From the NCBI GenBank assembly GCA_934692675.1, contig CAKUUD010000002.1, forward strand, positions 124,001-188,000: 64,000 bases of DNA. Reading direction: 5' to 3'. A program made the translations under genes and the position numbers. Numbering within the stretch: position 1 is the first letter of the stretch; each line of letters opens with the position of its first letter. This stretch comes from an uncultured Eubacteriales bacterium (GTDB taxonomy: Bacteria > Bacillota > Clostridia > Oscillospirales > Acutalibacteraceae). Below the pieces are notes generated by a model. The model saw only the letters and a list, made by a program, of their open reading frames with translations. It was not told where the DNA came from and ran no database searches. Of this stretch, positions 1 to 8,892 are shown one piece after another.

Positions 1-6
1 AATAGT

Positions 7-534
7 ATGAGAATTTTAAAAAGTTTTAAATATGCAATTAGAGGTATAATTTATACAATAAGAAACGAACGAAATATGAGAGTACATTCGGTCGTTTCTC
101 TTTGTGTTATTTTTCTTTCTTTCTTTTTCAATTTATCCGCTGAGAAATATTGTATTCTAGGACTCGTTATATCTTTTGTCATTGTTAGCGAAGTCATAAA
201 CAGCTCGCTCGAGAGTCTAATAGATTTGTGCGCCAAGGATTACAATTCCATTGCTAAAGCCGCCAAAGATATGGCCGCAGGCGCTGTTTTGATAGCTTCA
301 ATTACAGCTGTGGTTGTCGGAGCGATACTGTTTAGTGATTTTCAAGGCTATGTGAGATTGTACAATTTTTGTATTCGGTGCCCATGGATAATTCTTCCAG
401 CCATAGTTTTTGCGGTAGTGGGATATTTCTACGTGTTTTTAGGCCCCACCGAAACCAAAAATAGAATAAAATTAAACTTTAAAAATATAATAAATAAACT
501 AAATATTAAAAAATTTAACGGGAGGTCAAATTGA
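7..534 (+). CDS. dgkA: Undecaprenol/diacylglycerol kinase (DgkA family)
   Basis: A small integral membrane kinase that would phosphorylate undecaprenol or diacylglycerol, recycling the lipid carrier for wall synthesis. The N-terminal 110 residues match the family: a basic amphipathic start, hydrophobic helices near 28-45 and 47-63, the SEVINSSLESLIDL motif (residues 61-74, family pattern E-x-x-N-[TS]-x-x-E-x-x-x-D) and the KDMAAGAVL segment. About 55 residues follow with another hydrophobic segment and a basic tail, making it longer than the usual 120-140 residues. Its TGA overlaps the TTG start of era. DgkA next to era is a common Firmicute arrangement. The start lies 7 bases from the window edge, so upstream context cannot be checked. 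Confidence 0.88.
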   Translation: MRILKSFKYAIRGIIYTIRNERNMRVHSVVSLCVIFLSFFFNLSAEKYCILGLVISFVIVSEVINSSLESLIDLCAKDYNSIAKAAKDMAAGAVLIASITAVVVGAILFSDFQGYVRLYNFCIRCPWIILPAIVFAVVGYFYVFLGPTETKNRIKLNFKNIINKLNIKKFNGRSN

Positions 535-1442
535 ACGATATAAATACAAAATCTCTGTTTATTTCTGTGGTAGGCAAGCCTAATGTTGGAAAATCTTCTT
601 TAGTTAATATGGTGGTAAATTCAAAAATTTCTATTGTTTCTCCAAAACCGCAAACCACTCGTGATAAAATTTTAGGAATTTTTACCAACGAAAATACGCA
701 GCTAGTTTTTATCGATACGCCGGGACTACTTCAGCCAAAAAATAGGCTGGGGGATTATATGGTTTCTCAGATAAATAGTTCTTTTTCCGGAGCTGAAGCC
801 ATTTTGCACGTCGTTGAAGTGGGGAATGATTTAAATCAATTGGATGAAAAATTGATTGAAAAATTTAAAAAAGTTAATATTCCCGTGATTCTTGTTATCA
901 ATAAAATAGATTTATTGAAGGACAAGACTTCATTAATTGAAGAAATAGATAAGTGGCGCAAAGAATTTTCGTACGCGCAAATAATTCCGATTTCTGCTAA
1001 AACCGGTGACGGAAGGGAAATTTTGATTAAGGAATTGTCTGAATTTGCGATGCCTTCGGTATTCTTTTTTGACAAAGATGATATCACTGACAGAAGTGTA
1101 AGAAATTTGACTGCCGATATAATAAGAGAAAAACTTTTGTACTTTTTGGACAAAGAATTACCTCATGGCGTGGCTGTTTCTATTGAAAAGTTTAAACATA
1201 GAAATGATACTTTGGTTGACATTGACGCAGTTATTTATTGCGAAAAATCAAATCATAAATCCATAATTATAGGTAAAAATGGAAGTATGATAAAAAATGT
1301 AGGTACGGAAGCTCGAAAAGATTTAGAACAGATGATAGATTGCAAAGTTAACTTAAAATTGTGGGTAAAAGTTAAAGAAAATTGGAGAAATCGTGAAAGT
1401 ATTTTGAATAGCCTGGGCTATAAGGAATTTAATATGAAATAA
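531..1442 (+). CDS. era: GTPase Era
   Basis: Ras-like GTPase that binds 16S rRNA and matures the small ribosomal subunit. Visible motifs are the P-loop GKPNVGKSS (about 15-23), switch region PQTTRD, G3 DTPGL, G4 NKID and G5 ISAK. A C-terminal KH domain follows, with HKSIIIGKNGSMIK and the family ending WRNRESILNSLGY. Length is 303 residues, as expected. The start is TTG at 531, supported by a GGGAGGT ribosome binding site at 520-526 and the 4-base overlap with the upstream gene, which suggests translational coupling. Confidence 0.97.
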   Translation: MNDINTKSLFISVVGKPNVGKSSLVNMVVNSKISIVSPKPQTTRDKILGIFTNENTQLVFIDTPGLLQPKNRLGDYMVSQINSSFSGAEAILHVVEVGNDLNQLDEKLIEKFKKVNIPVILVINKIDLLKDKTSLIEEIDKWRKEFSYAQIIPISAKTGDGREILIKELSEFAMPSVFFFDKDDITDRSVRNLTADIIREKLLYFLDKELPHGVAVSIEKFKHRNDTLVDIDAVIYCEKSNHKSIIIGKNGSMIKNVGTEARKDLEQMIDCKVNLKLWVKVKENWRNRESILNSLGYKEFNMK

Positions 1443-1571
1443 ACAAAAACATTTGTTAAATTATATTAAAATTTTGAAATATGTCTATATTTTTTATTTG
1501 AATAGTAGTATAATATCCCTTAGAGATTGGCTTATAAAAGTTTTATATCTCTAAAGGAGGTATCTGAAATT

Positions 1572-1739
1572 ATGGATAACAATTCAGCATGGGAAAAATT
1601 CCAAAAATCCGGGAGTATTATTGATTATCTGAAATATAAATCCGGATTTGAGATGTTGCCCCTTGCTTTTACGAAAGATAAATATGATGGCTCTCAAGGT
1701 GAAATAGATGCACATAGAAATAAAGGGAATAATCATTAA
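1572..1739 (+). CDS. yqzL: YqzL-like small protein
   Basis: A 55-residue protein in the era-recO interval, where Bacillus has yqzL. It has the short family pattern of Trp and Phe followed by a Gly-x-Ile and YLxYK (AWEKFQKSGSIIDYLKYK, residues 5-22). The start at 1572 follows AAAGGAGG at 1553-1560; an in-frame GTG/TTG-type extension to 1527 has no ribosome binding site. The 3' end overlaps recO by 32 bases in another frame, so the two are probably co-translated. Function is unknown. The name rests on the motif plus gene order. Confidence 0.7.
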   Translation: MDNNSAWEKFQKSGSIIDYLKYKSGFEMLPLAFTKDKYDGSQGEIDAHRNKGNNH

Positions 1740-2463
1740 AGAGGCTAATTATAAAGATAACGATAAGATTTTGACAATATTTACAGCTGAGAAGGGAATA
1801 ATTTCAGCTGTGGCTCGCGGTTGCAAAAAAATTAAAAATCGAGTAGGAGCGATGCTGCAGGTGTTCTCTTATGGTTCGTTTTCCTTGCAGGTCACTTCGA
1901 AAGGATATATTATAAGTGATGCTAGAGTTGATGAAGTTTTTTTTGGATTAAGAGAAGACTTGGAAAGATTGGCTTTAGCACAGTATTTCTGCGAACTTAT
2001 TTTTGCTTTATCGCCGGAATATCCTAATTCGCAAGATTTTTTAAAACTTTTTTTGAATTCATTATACTATTTGGCGAGCGGCAAGAAAGATTATAAAATT
2101 TTAAAAAGTATTTTTGAACTCAGAGCGTGTTCAATGTGCGGCTATGAGCCCGACTTGATCGGGTGCATTGAGTGTAAAAAATATGTCACCCCTACAATGA
2201 TTTTTTTCATTGATAAGGGTGTTTTGATGTGTGAGGATTGCGCTAAGAACGTCGAAAAATCCAATTCGTATAAAATTTCTGAAGCAGTTGCTTTGGCACT
2301 AAAATATATTATTTATTCTCCTGTCGAAAAAATTTTTTCATTTAAAATTTCGGATTCTTGCGTGAAAATTCTTTCTGAAATTACTGAAGTTTATGTGATG
2401 TTTCATTTGGACTACAGATTCAAATCTCTTGATTTTTATAATAAATTAAATAATGTGAAATAA
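1708..2463 (+). CDS. recO: DNA repair protein RecO
   Basis: RecFOR-pathway protein that loads RecA at SSB-coated gaps. The N-terminal OB fold opens IEIKGIIIKEANYKDNDKIL, followed by FTAEKGIISAVARG. A helical domain carries a four-cysteine zinc site: CSMCG and CIEC (about residues 145-162) with a later CEDC pattern. Length is 251 residues, normal for the family. It starts inside yqzL behind a weak AAGGTG site and converges with feoB, whose 3' end it overlaps by 18 bases. Confidence 0.93.
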   Translation: MHIEIKGIIIKEANYKDNDKILTIFTAEKGIISAVARGCKKIKNRVGAMLQVFSYGSFSLQVTSKGYIISDARVDEVFFGLREDLERLALAQYFCELIFALSPEYPNSQDFLKLFLNSLYYLASGKKDYKILKSIFELRACSMCGYEPDLIGCIECKKYVTPTMIFFIDKGVLMCEDCAKNVEKSNSYKISEAVALALKYIIYSPVEKIFSFKISDSCVKILSEITEVYVMFHLDYRFKSLDFYNKLNNVK

Positions 2464-4614
2464 ATGATTTATGTAATTTAATGCATTAGATACAGCAAAA
2501 CATATTATTATACCAGTGATCGTAGGTATTAAAAAGGACAAAATCGTCCATTTTATACTTCCGGTTTCTTTTTTTATTGTGAAACATGTTGTGCCGCACG
2601 GAAAATGCATCAAGGAAAATAACATTACGGAAATAGCGGTTACATAAGTCCAGCCATGCGAGATAAGGAGCGTATGAAGTTGCAAAGAGCTCTCCAGTTC
2701 CATTAGACTGCTTCCACATAAGTATCCCATTATGATTATCGGGAAAACGATTTCGTTTGCTGGAAATCCCAGTATAAACGCCATCAATATGGTTCCGTCC
2801 ATGCCGATAAGTTTTCCGAAAGGATCCAAAAAATTTGATGCATGAGCCAGTACGCTAATGTTGTTTATTTTTATATTTGCCATAATCCAAATTAAAATTC
2901 CGGCAGGAGCGGCAACTGTTACGGCTCTTCCAAGAACAAATATAGTCCTGTCAAACAAAGACCTTATAAGAATTTTCCCTATTTGTGGGCGCCTGTAAGG
3001 TGGCAATTCCAAGATGAAAGATGAGGGAATGCCTTTTAATAAAGTTCCGGATAGAATTTTTGAAACTAAGAAAGTTATAAGTATCCCAAATATTATTACG
3101 CCAGTTAGTATCACGGTGGATAAAACCGAATTTAACATGGTTATATTGCTGCCAATGAAGAACATGGTTATTATGGAAATAAGAAGCGGGAATCTTCCGT
3201 TGCACGGAACAAAATTATTGGTAAGAATCGCTATCAGACGTTCTCTCGGCGAATCAATAATTTTACATCCAATGACCCCGCAAGCATTACACCCGAATCC
3301 CATGCACATTGTTAAGGATTGTTTTCCGTGAGCTCCGCATTTTTTAAATACATTATCCAAATTGAATGCAACTCTGGGAAGATATCCCACGTCTTCCAAA
3401 AATGTAAAAAGTGGGAAAAATATCGCCATAGGGGGAAGCATTACGGAAACTACCCATGCAAGTGTCCGGTAAACTCCCATGATTAACATTTCGGATAGCC
3501 ACGCTGGAGAATGAATATAAGAGAAAAAGTCAATCAATCGATCTTGAGCCCAAAACAGCCCCGATGCAATAACCTCGGAAGGGTAATTCGCACCTACAAT
3601 TGTTATCCAAAATATTCCCAAAAGCATGAGAATCATTATGGGAAATCCTGTGATTTTTGAAGTTAGTATTCTGTCGATAAATCTGTCTTTATAGTCGTAA
3701 TTTCTATTTTCGATCTTGACGCATAGTGTATAAATTTGTTCCGAACGCAAAATCAAAGTTTTAGCAATTTCATTTTGTATGCAAAAAGATTTTTTGGAAT
3801 TTATTTCTTTTTGACACCTGTTGAATGTTTTCTTGAAAGACTTAGTTTTAAAAATATCTTCATCAAGATATTTTTTGATAGAGTTCGAAATGCTTTGATT
3901 ATTTTCTAAAAGCCTTAGAGAAAGCCACGATTTGTCTATGTTTTTAGAAAGTTTTTCGGGAATGCTTTTTTCTAATTTTTCTATTGTTTTTGATAAATTT
4001 TCGGGGTATTGATTTTTGATCCGAAAGGTTTTAATTTTTCCTTCACAAACTCCTTGAACGGCTTTTTTTAATTCTTCCATGCCTTTCCCCAGGCGCGCAT
4101 TGGTTGCAACCACAGGCACTCCAAGCTGCAGGGATAACTCATCTAAATCTATATGAATTTTCTTTTTTTCAGCTTCATCTATTAAATTTACGCATACCAC
4201 GGCTTTTTTGGTGACCTCCAAAATTTGCAAAGCCAAATTTAAATTTCTTTCGATGCACGTAGCGTCCAGAGTTATTATCACGGCATCGGGATTTTCAAAA
4301 CATATAAAATCTCTGGCGATTTCCTCTTCGGGAGAGTTTGCGGTTAAGGAATATGTCCCCGGCAAATCGGTTATGTAAAATGTTGTGTCGTTGTATTCGT
4401 ACTTTCCTTTTGCGCATTCGACGGTTTTCCCTGGCCAATTTCCGGTGTGCTGATTGAGTCCCGTCAAAGTGTTAAATACCGTACTCTTTCCAACATTTGG
4501 ATTCCCTGCAATCGCCAAGCTATGGGAAGATAAATTTTTGGATTTGTTTTTAAAATTTTTAATTTTAAACTTTGAACTTTTTTTAATTAGGTTCATAGTA
4601 CTTATCAACTCCAT
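2446..4614 (-). CDS. feoB: Ferrous iron transporter FeoB
   Basis: GTPase-coupled ferrous iron permease in the cytoplasmic membrane. The N-terminal G domain (about 30-200) has GNPNVGKST, the G3 motif DLPGTYSL and G4 NLID. The membrane domain has two Gate repeats and the signature GFGCNACGVIGCKIIDSPRE (about 440-459) with PCNGRFPL after it. Length is 722 residues. Start choice is uncertain: 4614 has no ribosome binding site, while an in-frame ATG at 4596 has a GGAG about 12 bases upstream. The 20-25 basic residues before the G domain are unusual. It follows feoA by 7 bases and converges with recO. Confidence 0.95.
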   Translation of the reverse strand: MELISTMNLIKKSSKFKIKNFKNKSKNLSSHSLAIAGNPNVGKSTVFNTLTGLNQHTGNWPGKTVECAKGKYEYNDTTFYITDLPGTYSLTANSPEEEIARDFICFENPDAVIITLDATCIERNLNLALQILEVTKKAVVCVNLIDEAEKKKIHIDLDELSLQLGVPVVATNARLGKGMEELKKAVQGVCEGKIKTFRIKNQYPENLSKTIEKLEKSIPEKLSKNIDKSWLSLRLLENNQSISNSIKKYLDEDIFKTKSFKKTFNRCQKEINSKKSFCIQNEIAKTLILRSEQIYTLCVKIENRNYDYKDRFIDRILTSKITGFPIMILMLLGIFWITIVGANYPSEVIASGLFWAQDRLIDFFSYIHSPAWLSEMLIMGVYRTLAWVVSVMLPPMAIFFPLFTFLEDVGYLPRVAFNLDNVFKKCGAHGKQSLTMCMGFGCNACGVIGCKIIDSPRERLIAILTNNFVPCNGRFPLLISIITMFFIGSNITMLNSVLSTVILTGVIIFGILITFLVSKILSGTLLKGIPSSFILELPPYRRPQIGKILIRSLFDRTIFVLGRAVTVAAPAGILIWIMANIKINNISVLAHASNFLDPFGKLIGMDGTILMAFILGFPANEIVFPIIIMGYLCGSSLMELESSLQLHTLLISHGWTYVTAISVMLFSLMHFPCGTTCFTIKKETGSIKWTILSFLIPTITGIIICFAVSNALNYINHLFHII

Positions 4615-4621
4615 GAAAAAA

Positions 4622-4861
4622 TTATATAGATTCTACTATTATTTTTTTAGAGTCTTTGTTTCTTAAAGCAATTACGCTCCCTCGCACAAGGTATGCAACA
4701 GGATCTCCTGAAGGATTTTTTTGAAGAGTTTTTATTATTGTCCCTGGGATTATTCCCAAATCTAAAATTCGGTGGTATATTTGTTTGGAAACATTTACCG
4801 AGATTACTCTATATTTTTTGTTTTCCTGAGATTTTGATAATGGTTGAATTGTGGTTTTCAT
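4622..4861 (-). CDS. feoA: Ferrous iron transport protein FeoA
   Basis: Small SH3-like protein that stimulates FeoB. The 79-residue product shows the family pattern LDLGIIPGTIIKTLQKNPSGDPV (only part quoted: LGIIPGT) and a C-terminal YLVRGSVIALR. I chose the start at 4861 (MKTTIQ) because AGGGAGA lies just upstream; an in-frame ATG at 4894 has no site. feoA and feoB are separated by few bases and form one operon. A 7-base inverted repeat lies in the upstream leader. Confidence 0.9.
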   Translation of the reverse strand: MKTTIQPLSKSQENKKYRVISVNVSKQIYHRILDLGIIPGTIIKTLQKNPSGDPVAYLVRGSVIALRNKDSKKIIVESI

Positions 4862-4877
4862 GTGATTCTCCCTAAAA

Positions 4878-4897
4878 AATTTGTTTTTATACAAATT
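4878..4897 (-). promoter_or_regulatory. Inverted repeat upstream of feoA
   Basis: Perfect arms AATTTGT and ACAAATT separated by 6 bases, ending about 17 bases from the feoA start. It could be an operator for an iron-dependent repressor or a leader hairpin. It does not closely match the classical Fur box, so the role is a guess. Confidence 0.3.
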
Positions 4898-4922
4898 ATG
4901 AAGAAAAAATATAATTGTTAAT

Positions 4923-4953
4923 AAAAAAAGTGCCGATAATTAATCGACACTTT
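4923..4953 (-). terminator. Terminator of the 1018-aa gene
   Basis: On the minus strand an interrupted stem (AAAGTGTCGAT pairing with ATCGGCACTTT) overlaps the stop codon and is followed by a run of seven T. It separates the CIS cassette from feoAB. Confidence 0.75.
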
Positions 4954-7900
4954 GAGAGCTTTTACTTCCTATATTCTCCCTTACTTTTTTACTTTGAATA
5001 GTTAGCTCTGTACGTCCTTCGCCTTGATACAACCATGTATCTTCTGTAAGAATGCTATTATCGGAAGTGCTACCGCTTCTATTTATATTTCTTAATACTT
5101 GTGTAAAATTAGTAGGGAACCACTTTCTGCCATTTTTTACTTGATCGATACATTTGAGTAAATCTTCATAATTCTTTCCATTGTTTTCTCCTAATTCTTC
5201 AAGGTTCTCGTAACAATCTTCTAGATAATCTCTGCAAAGTTCTTTTACGCTAGCAAAATCTCTTTCTTGTCTTCCTACATCTTCTATGAACTTGTCGTAA
5301 AAACTTCTATCTTTTTCAGCAAGCTTACTCGTTGTAATGCCTTCGGTAGGAGAGGCTCGGAAGTTGTTTTTTGCACTTATATAAGCTCTTATAAGTGCTC
5401 TTGTGTACTGGAACATTTCGAACTCGTTGCCCAGTGTAAGTTTATTAAGAACTTTTTTAGTCTTATCTTTATCTTTTTTATTTTTCTTGCTAAAGAATTC
5501 TTGCAAAGTTTCGTTCAATTCACCCTCGTCCTCTATGCCGTGTGCTTTAGCGTATTCTTCGGCATATTCTTTCTGAGCCACTTGACGAAGGTTGTATATA
5601 TTAGATTCAGCTGTGGGCTGCGCAGCTGCTATAAGGTCTCTTATATCTTGTTTAGAAAAAGTATCGTTGCCCTTTTTATTAAAAGCACCACCTGTTGTTC
5701 CAATATTCTCGGGTATATACCTAAGCAAAGTCATCAAGCAATCAACTACATTTTCTAAGAAATCTGATTGATACATTTTCCCTGTTAATATATCTTGAAA
5801 ATCTTTTTCTGGTTTATCTTCTTTAAAAAAATTTCGTAAAGTGGTTCCAATAGTACCTTGTTCGCCTGCCATGTCGAAAACATCAATAACATTATCGTCA
5901 TTGTCATCACTTTTGGGGACACTTTCTTCGTCAGTAGCTTCTTTAACTTCTTCTATTTTTTGATCCAATTTTTCTTCAGCATTTTTTACTTCTTGCGAGG
6001 CTTGTTGCTCGTTTTGCGGAGTTTTATTATTTTGTTCAGTGCCTTCGTTTTTATTTTCTTTTTCTGCGGGAGCTTTAGGCATTTTTTGTGCAAGCATATT
6101 AAGGAAATTACCCAACGAAAGGTTAAAATTGTACATGCTATCTTCGGCTTTTGAAAGATTGTCCTTGCACTCTTCGAAATCGTTTATACTATCTTCATCA
6201 GAATCAAAGTTGCTTATTTTGCTTAACGCCGCAAAAGCATCAGATTGATTTTTTTGAAATTCTTTGATTAATTCGTCATAAGTGTCTTTGAACTGTTTAT
6301 TATATTGAGCAATGATTTCGTCTTCGGCCGTTATCAAATCCCTTTCAGTTAGCGGCTTATAAGATTTTTTCGGCGCTGGATTATTCGCAGCGGTAGATTT
6401 ATTGTCGGTTTGGTTCGGCGCAGGAGTCGCAGTCCCTTGGCCGGTGGTAGTGTTTTGACCTTTGGGTTGCTGCGGAAGTTTATTTTCCGCATTTGGCAAA
6501 GTACTGTTATTTATCACGTTATTTCTAGCAGCGGAAGGTGTAGTGTTAAGTTGATCTTGGCTGGTAATACTTTGTGTTGTCGCATCTGATTCAGAAGCCC
6601 CGGCAGAAGTCGGTGAACCAGCGGGTGGTGCCACATTTACAACGGTTGAATTCTTTTCAACAGGATTTGTCGTAGTAGGCGTTATTGCTGGTGGCGGAGC
6701 GAGTGTTTGGATATTTGGCTTGACAGCATTTGCAGGTACTGCGCTCGCCGGAGCATAAGAAGGCAATTTGGTAGAGCTTTCTGTCGCGTTAGTGACAGCA
6801 GGAGAAGCACTAGTAGGTAGTGGAGGAGGAAGTGTATTAACAGACTGCGGAGGTGGAAGTTTACTAGTAGTCTGTGGCGGTGGGGGAGGAAGTGGTGCAC
6901 GATTAGGCTTTGACGTAGCGACCACGACTGAAGCGGTGGGTGTTGTTGCTCCCGACTTAAAAACATCAGGTAAGTACGTAGCCTCTGCTTCCGTGGGCTT
7001 CAAAGGAGATGGTTCGTTATTTTTATTTGATTCTTCGTTTGTAGATGGAACAGGCGCTATTGGATAAAGCTTCTTTTTATTGTCAACAATTTTGTCGAGT
7101 GTAACTAAGTATCCATTTTCTGTATTTTTATTTTCCGGTAATGTATAATTGAAAAATCTTTTTGCATTTTCACGAACACTCTTAAGTTGCTCCATACACG
7201 CAGTATTAATCTCATCCTGTGCTTTTAAAAGTTTTTCATTATAATTTTTAGACATATTTTTTATTGCCTCAGTCAAATCTCGTGCATCTAAATTCAAGTA
7301 CTCGTTTGTAGGCTTACTCGGAGTAGAAGAGGCATCGGTGGTGGAGTTTTCATTATTAGTTGAATTATTTTCATTATCATTATTTTTGTTATCATAATTT
7401 TCGTTGTCGTAATTTTTATTGTCGTTTCCAGATTCTTGCAAGTTTTTTTCTGGTTTTGAAAAGTTGTTAGCTATCGAGGTGAGTGAATTTTTTATACGCT
7501 TCGTGATATCTTCCGTTCCCTTTCTACCAATGATTTCATTTTCAAGTTTTCCTTTTACGAATTGTAACCCCATGTATTTCCAGTAACTGCTTCCTTGATT
7601 TTTTTCTGTGGATTCCAAACCTGTGTTTACACCTTTGAGCAAATAGAGTTTTGTATGATTTTCTTTTATATCCGGCTGAGCTTTTATTGTGCTTTTTATC
7701 GTTTCAGATACGTTATTACGGAACAAATCAAACTTTTGCTTATTTAAAAAATAGTTTTCAATTGATTCAACTCTATTTTTATTTCTTTCGTCATCTTTAC
7801 TTTCATCTGCAATTTCACTTGCTAATTCGGGATCTACTCCTTTTAAACGCATTTCTCTTTTAACAATGTTATCTAAAATATTTTTGTCAAATTTTTTAAC

Positions 7901-7996
7901 TGTACCAGCATATTTTTTTAAGTCTTTCGTTGCTTTATCTTTACTTGATAGTTGATTTTGCTGGTCTTTGTAAGGATTGTTTGAAGTTATTTCCAT
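4940..7996 (-). CDS. Large proline-rich coiled-coil protein, candidate CIS cargo
   Basis: A 1018-residue cytoplasmic-type protein of no family I recognise, with no signal peptide or membrane segment. Layout: a charged helical N-terminal region (1-180); an Asn/Asp-rich stretch (190-217) with NYDNENYDNKNN repeats; helical 230-310; a low-complexity Pro/Thr/Ser/Ala linker (312-545) with proline runs at 367-392 such as APLPPPPPQ and TLPPPLP; a helical, acidic region 546-720; and a more ordered C-terminal region (about 720-1000). Start ATG 7996 follows a good AGGAGGTG site. It lies 26 bases downstream of the CIS tube-adaptor-like gene, in the same transcript, and ends at its own terminator. Cargo or effector loaded by that adaptor is inference; a structural or tape-like component is the alternative. 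Confidence 0.8.
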   Translation of the reverse strand: MEITSNNPYKDQQNQLSSKDKATKDLKKYAGTVKKFDKNILDNIVKREMRLKGVDPELASEIADESKDDERNKNRVESIENYFLNKQKFDLFRNNVSETIKSTIKAQPDIKENHTKLYLLKGVNTGLESTEKNQGSSYWKYMGLQFVKGKLENEIIGRKGTEDITKRIKNSLTSIANNFSKPEKNLQESGNDNKNYDNENYDNKNNDNENNSTNNENSTTDASSTPSKPTNEYLNLDARDLTEAIKNMSKNYNEKLLKAQDEINTACMEQLKSVRENAKRFFNYTLPENKNTENGYLVTLDKIVDNKKKLYPIAPVPSTNEESNKNNEPSPLKPTEAEATYLPDVFKSGATTPTASVVVATSKPNRAPLPPPPPQTTSKLPPPQSVNTLPPPLPTSASPAVTNATESSTKLPSYAPASAVPANAVKPNIQTLAPPPAITPTTTNPVEKNSTVVNVAPPAGSPTSAGASESDATTQSITSQDQLNTTPSAARNNVINNSTLPNAENKLPQQPKGQNTTTGQGTATPAPNQTDNKSTAANNPAPKKSYKPLTERDLITAEDEIIAQYNKQFKDTYDELIKEFQKNQSDAFAALSKISNFDSDEDSINDFEECKDNLSKAEDSMYNFNLSLGNFLNMLAQKMPKAPAEKENKNEGTEQNNKTPQNEQQASQEVKNAEEKLDQKIEEVKEATDEESVPKSDDNDDNVIDVFDMAGEQGTIGTTLRNFFKEDKPEKDFQDILTGKMYQSDFLENVVDCLMTLLRYIPENIGTTGGAFNKKGNDTFSKQDIRDLIAAAQPTAESNIYNLRQVAQKEYAEEYAKAHGIEDEGELNETLQEFFSKKNKKDKDKTKKVLNKLTLGNEFEMFQYTRALIRAYISAKNNFRASPTEGITTSKLAEKDRSFYDKFIEDVGRQERDFASVKELCRDYLEDCYENLEELGENNGKNYEDLLKCIDQVKNGRKWFPTNFTQVLRNINRSGSTSDNSILTEDTWLYQGEGRTELTIQSKKVRENIGSKSSQSVD

Positions 7997-8022
7997 TTCT
8001 CTACACCTCCTTAAATTCGGCT

Positions 8023-8745
8023 TTATCTCATTGCAAGTCCCGCGAGCAGAATGCCGGCATTTTCAACTTTTTTAAACATTCCTTTCGCAGCAGCACTTTG
8101 CATTGCTCCGTTTTTGATGGATTCGTGGCTCTTACTGTTATCGCCTTGTATAGTTACACTTACCTCTGCTTTAAGCGGTTGACCCCATTGAGAAAAGGCA
8201 CGATAGGCCGGGCTCAGAGATTCTATTACTCCGTAAAAATTAATGTCGCCCCATCTAAAGAGTACATGAGGATTTTTTTGTTCTTGAGTAAATAAAATTA
8301 ATCTTTCTAGTGATGAAAATTTTTTGTTCATCAAATGAAAACTTTCTAAAAAGCCCAAAGCTCCTGATGCTGTTCTCGCATTGTATTCATCGTAGAAATC
8401 ATAATATAGAGTTAGGGAAAGCGAAGATTCTTCTTCGTGATATGTTTCGGACGACATAGTTCCGCCTAAATCATTTAGTCCAGCAGCAACATAACTAGCA
8501 GGGGATGAATATTGAAAAACCAAGTCGCTCGGGTTGATTTGCACAGGAATAGTTTCGCTAAAATCCACGCTATCCGGGTTGTTTATATCGCCAAGTTGTA
8601 TCAACGTAAAAGTGGCTTTTTCAACTACGCTGAAGTCGTTTAAAACTCCCGCGCTGTAAGAATGACTCAAGAGTGAGGAACCGATACCTTTCGCAGCTCC
8701 TAATGCTTTTTTACCTACAGATTTTGTTAATCCTCCGATACCCAT
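8023..8745 (-). CDS. Contractile injection system tube/adaptor-like protein
   Basis: A 240-residue protein resembling the tube-initiator/adaptor family of phage-tail-like contractile injection systems (the N-terminal domain of Afp7/Pvc7-type proteins). Supporting features, in family order, are IPVQINPSDL near 66-75 (family: x-x-x-NP-x-x), the SSLSLTLYYDFYDEY strand pair (107-121), PHVLFRWGDINFYGVIESL (159-177), and AFSQWGQPLKAEVSVTI (183-199; family: x-F-x-x-x-G-x-P-x-R-A-x-V). The usual C-terminal LysM domain is missing; instead there is a helical 40-residue tail and a Gly/Ala-rich N-terminal stretch. No sheath, baseplate, spike or ATPase gene is in the window. The upstream promoter is a perfect sigma-A consensus. 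Family assignment is from motif recognition only. Confidence 0.72.
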   Translation of the reverse strand: MGIGGLTKSVGKKALGAAKGIGSSLLSHSYSAGVLNDFSVVEKATFTLIQLGDINNPDSVDFSETIPVQINPSDLVFQYSSPASYVAAGLNDLGGTMSSETYHEEESSLSLTLYYDFYDEYNARTASGALGFLESFHLMNKKFSSLERLILFTQEQKNPHVLFRWGDINFYGVIESLSPAYRAFSQWGQPLKAEVSVTIQGDNSKSHESIKNGAMQSAAAKGMFKKVENAGILLAGLAMR

Positions 8746-8828
8746 AACATCAGTCCTTTTATTTTATTATTTAATATAATTATAAGTTTGCTAAATAATT
8801 GTTTATTATTATAAATTTTTCACATATT

Positions 8829-8857
8829 ATTATACTTGCAGATTTTGTATGTGTCAA
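8829..8857 (-). promoter_or_regulatory. Consensus sigma-A promoter of the CIS cassette
   Basis: On the minus strand TTGACA (8852-8857) and TATAAT (8829-8834) are separated by exactly 17 bases. This is a perfect match to the vegetative consensus and lies about 84 bases before the start at 8745. Confidence 0.8.
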
Positions 8858-8892
8858 CATGTTAAGGTAAATAATTTAAAAATCGTTTTTGC

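Noticed and set aside
6682..7067. Long open frames on the opposite strand and in another frame inside the proline-rich linker
   Set aside because: They reflect the compositional bias of Pro, Ser and Thr codons in the real 1018-codon gene and have no ribosome binding site or family features.
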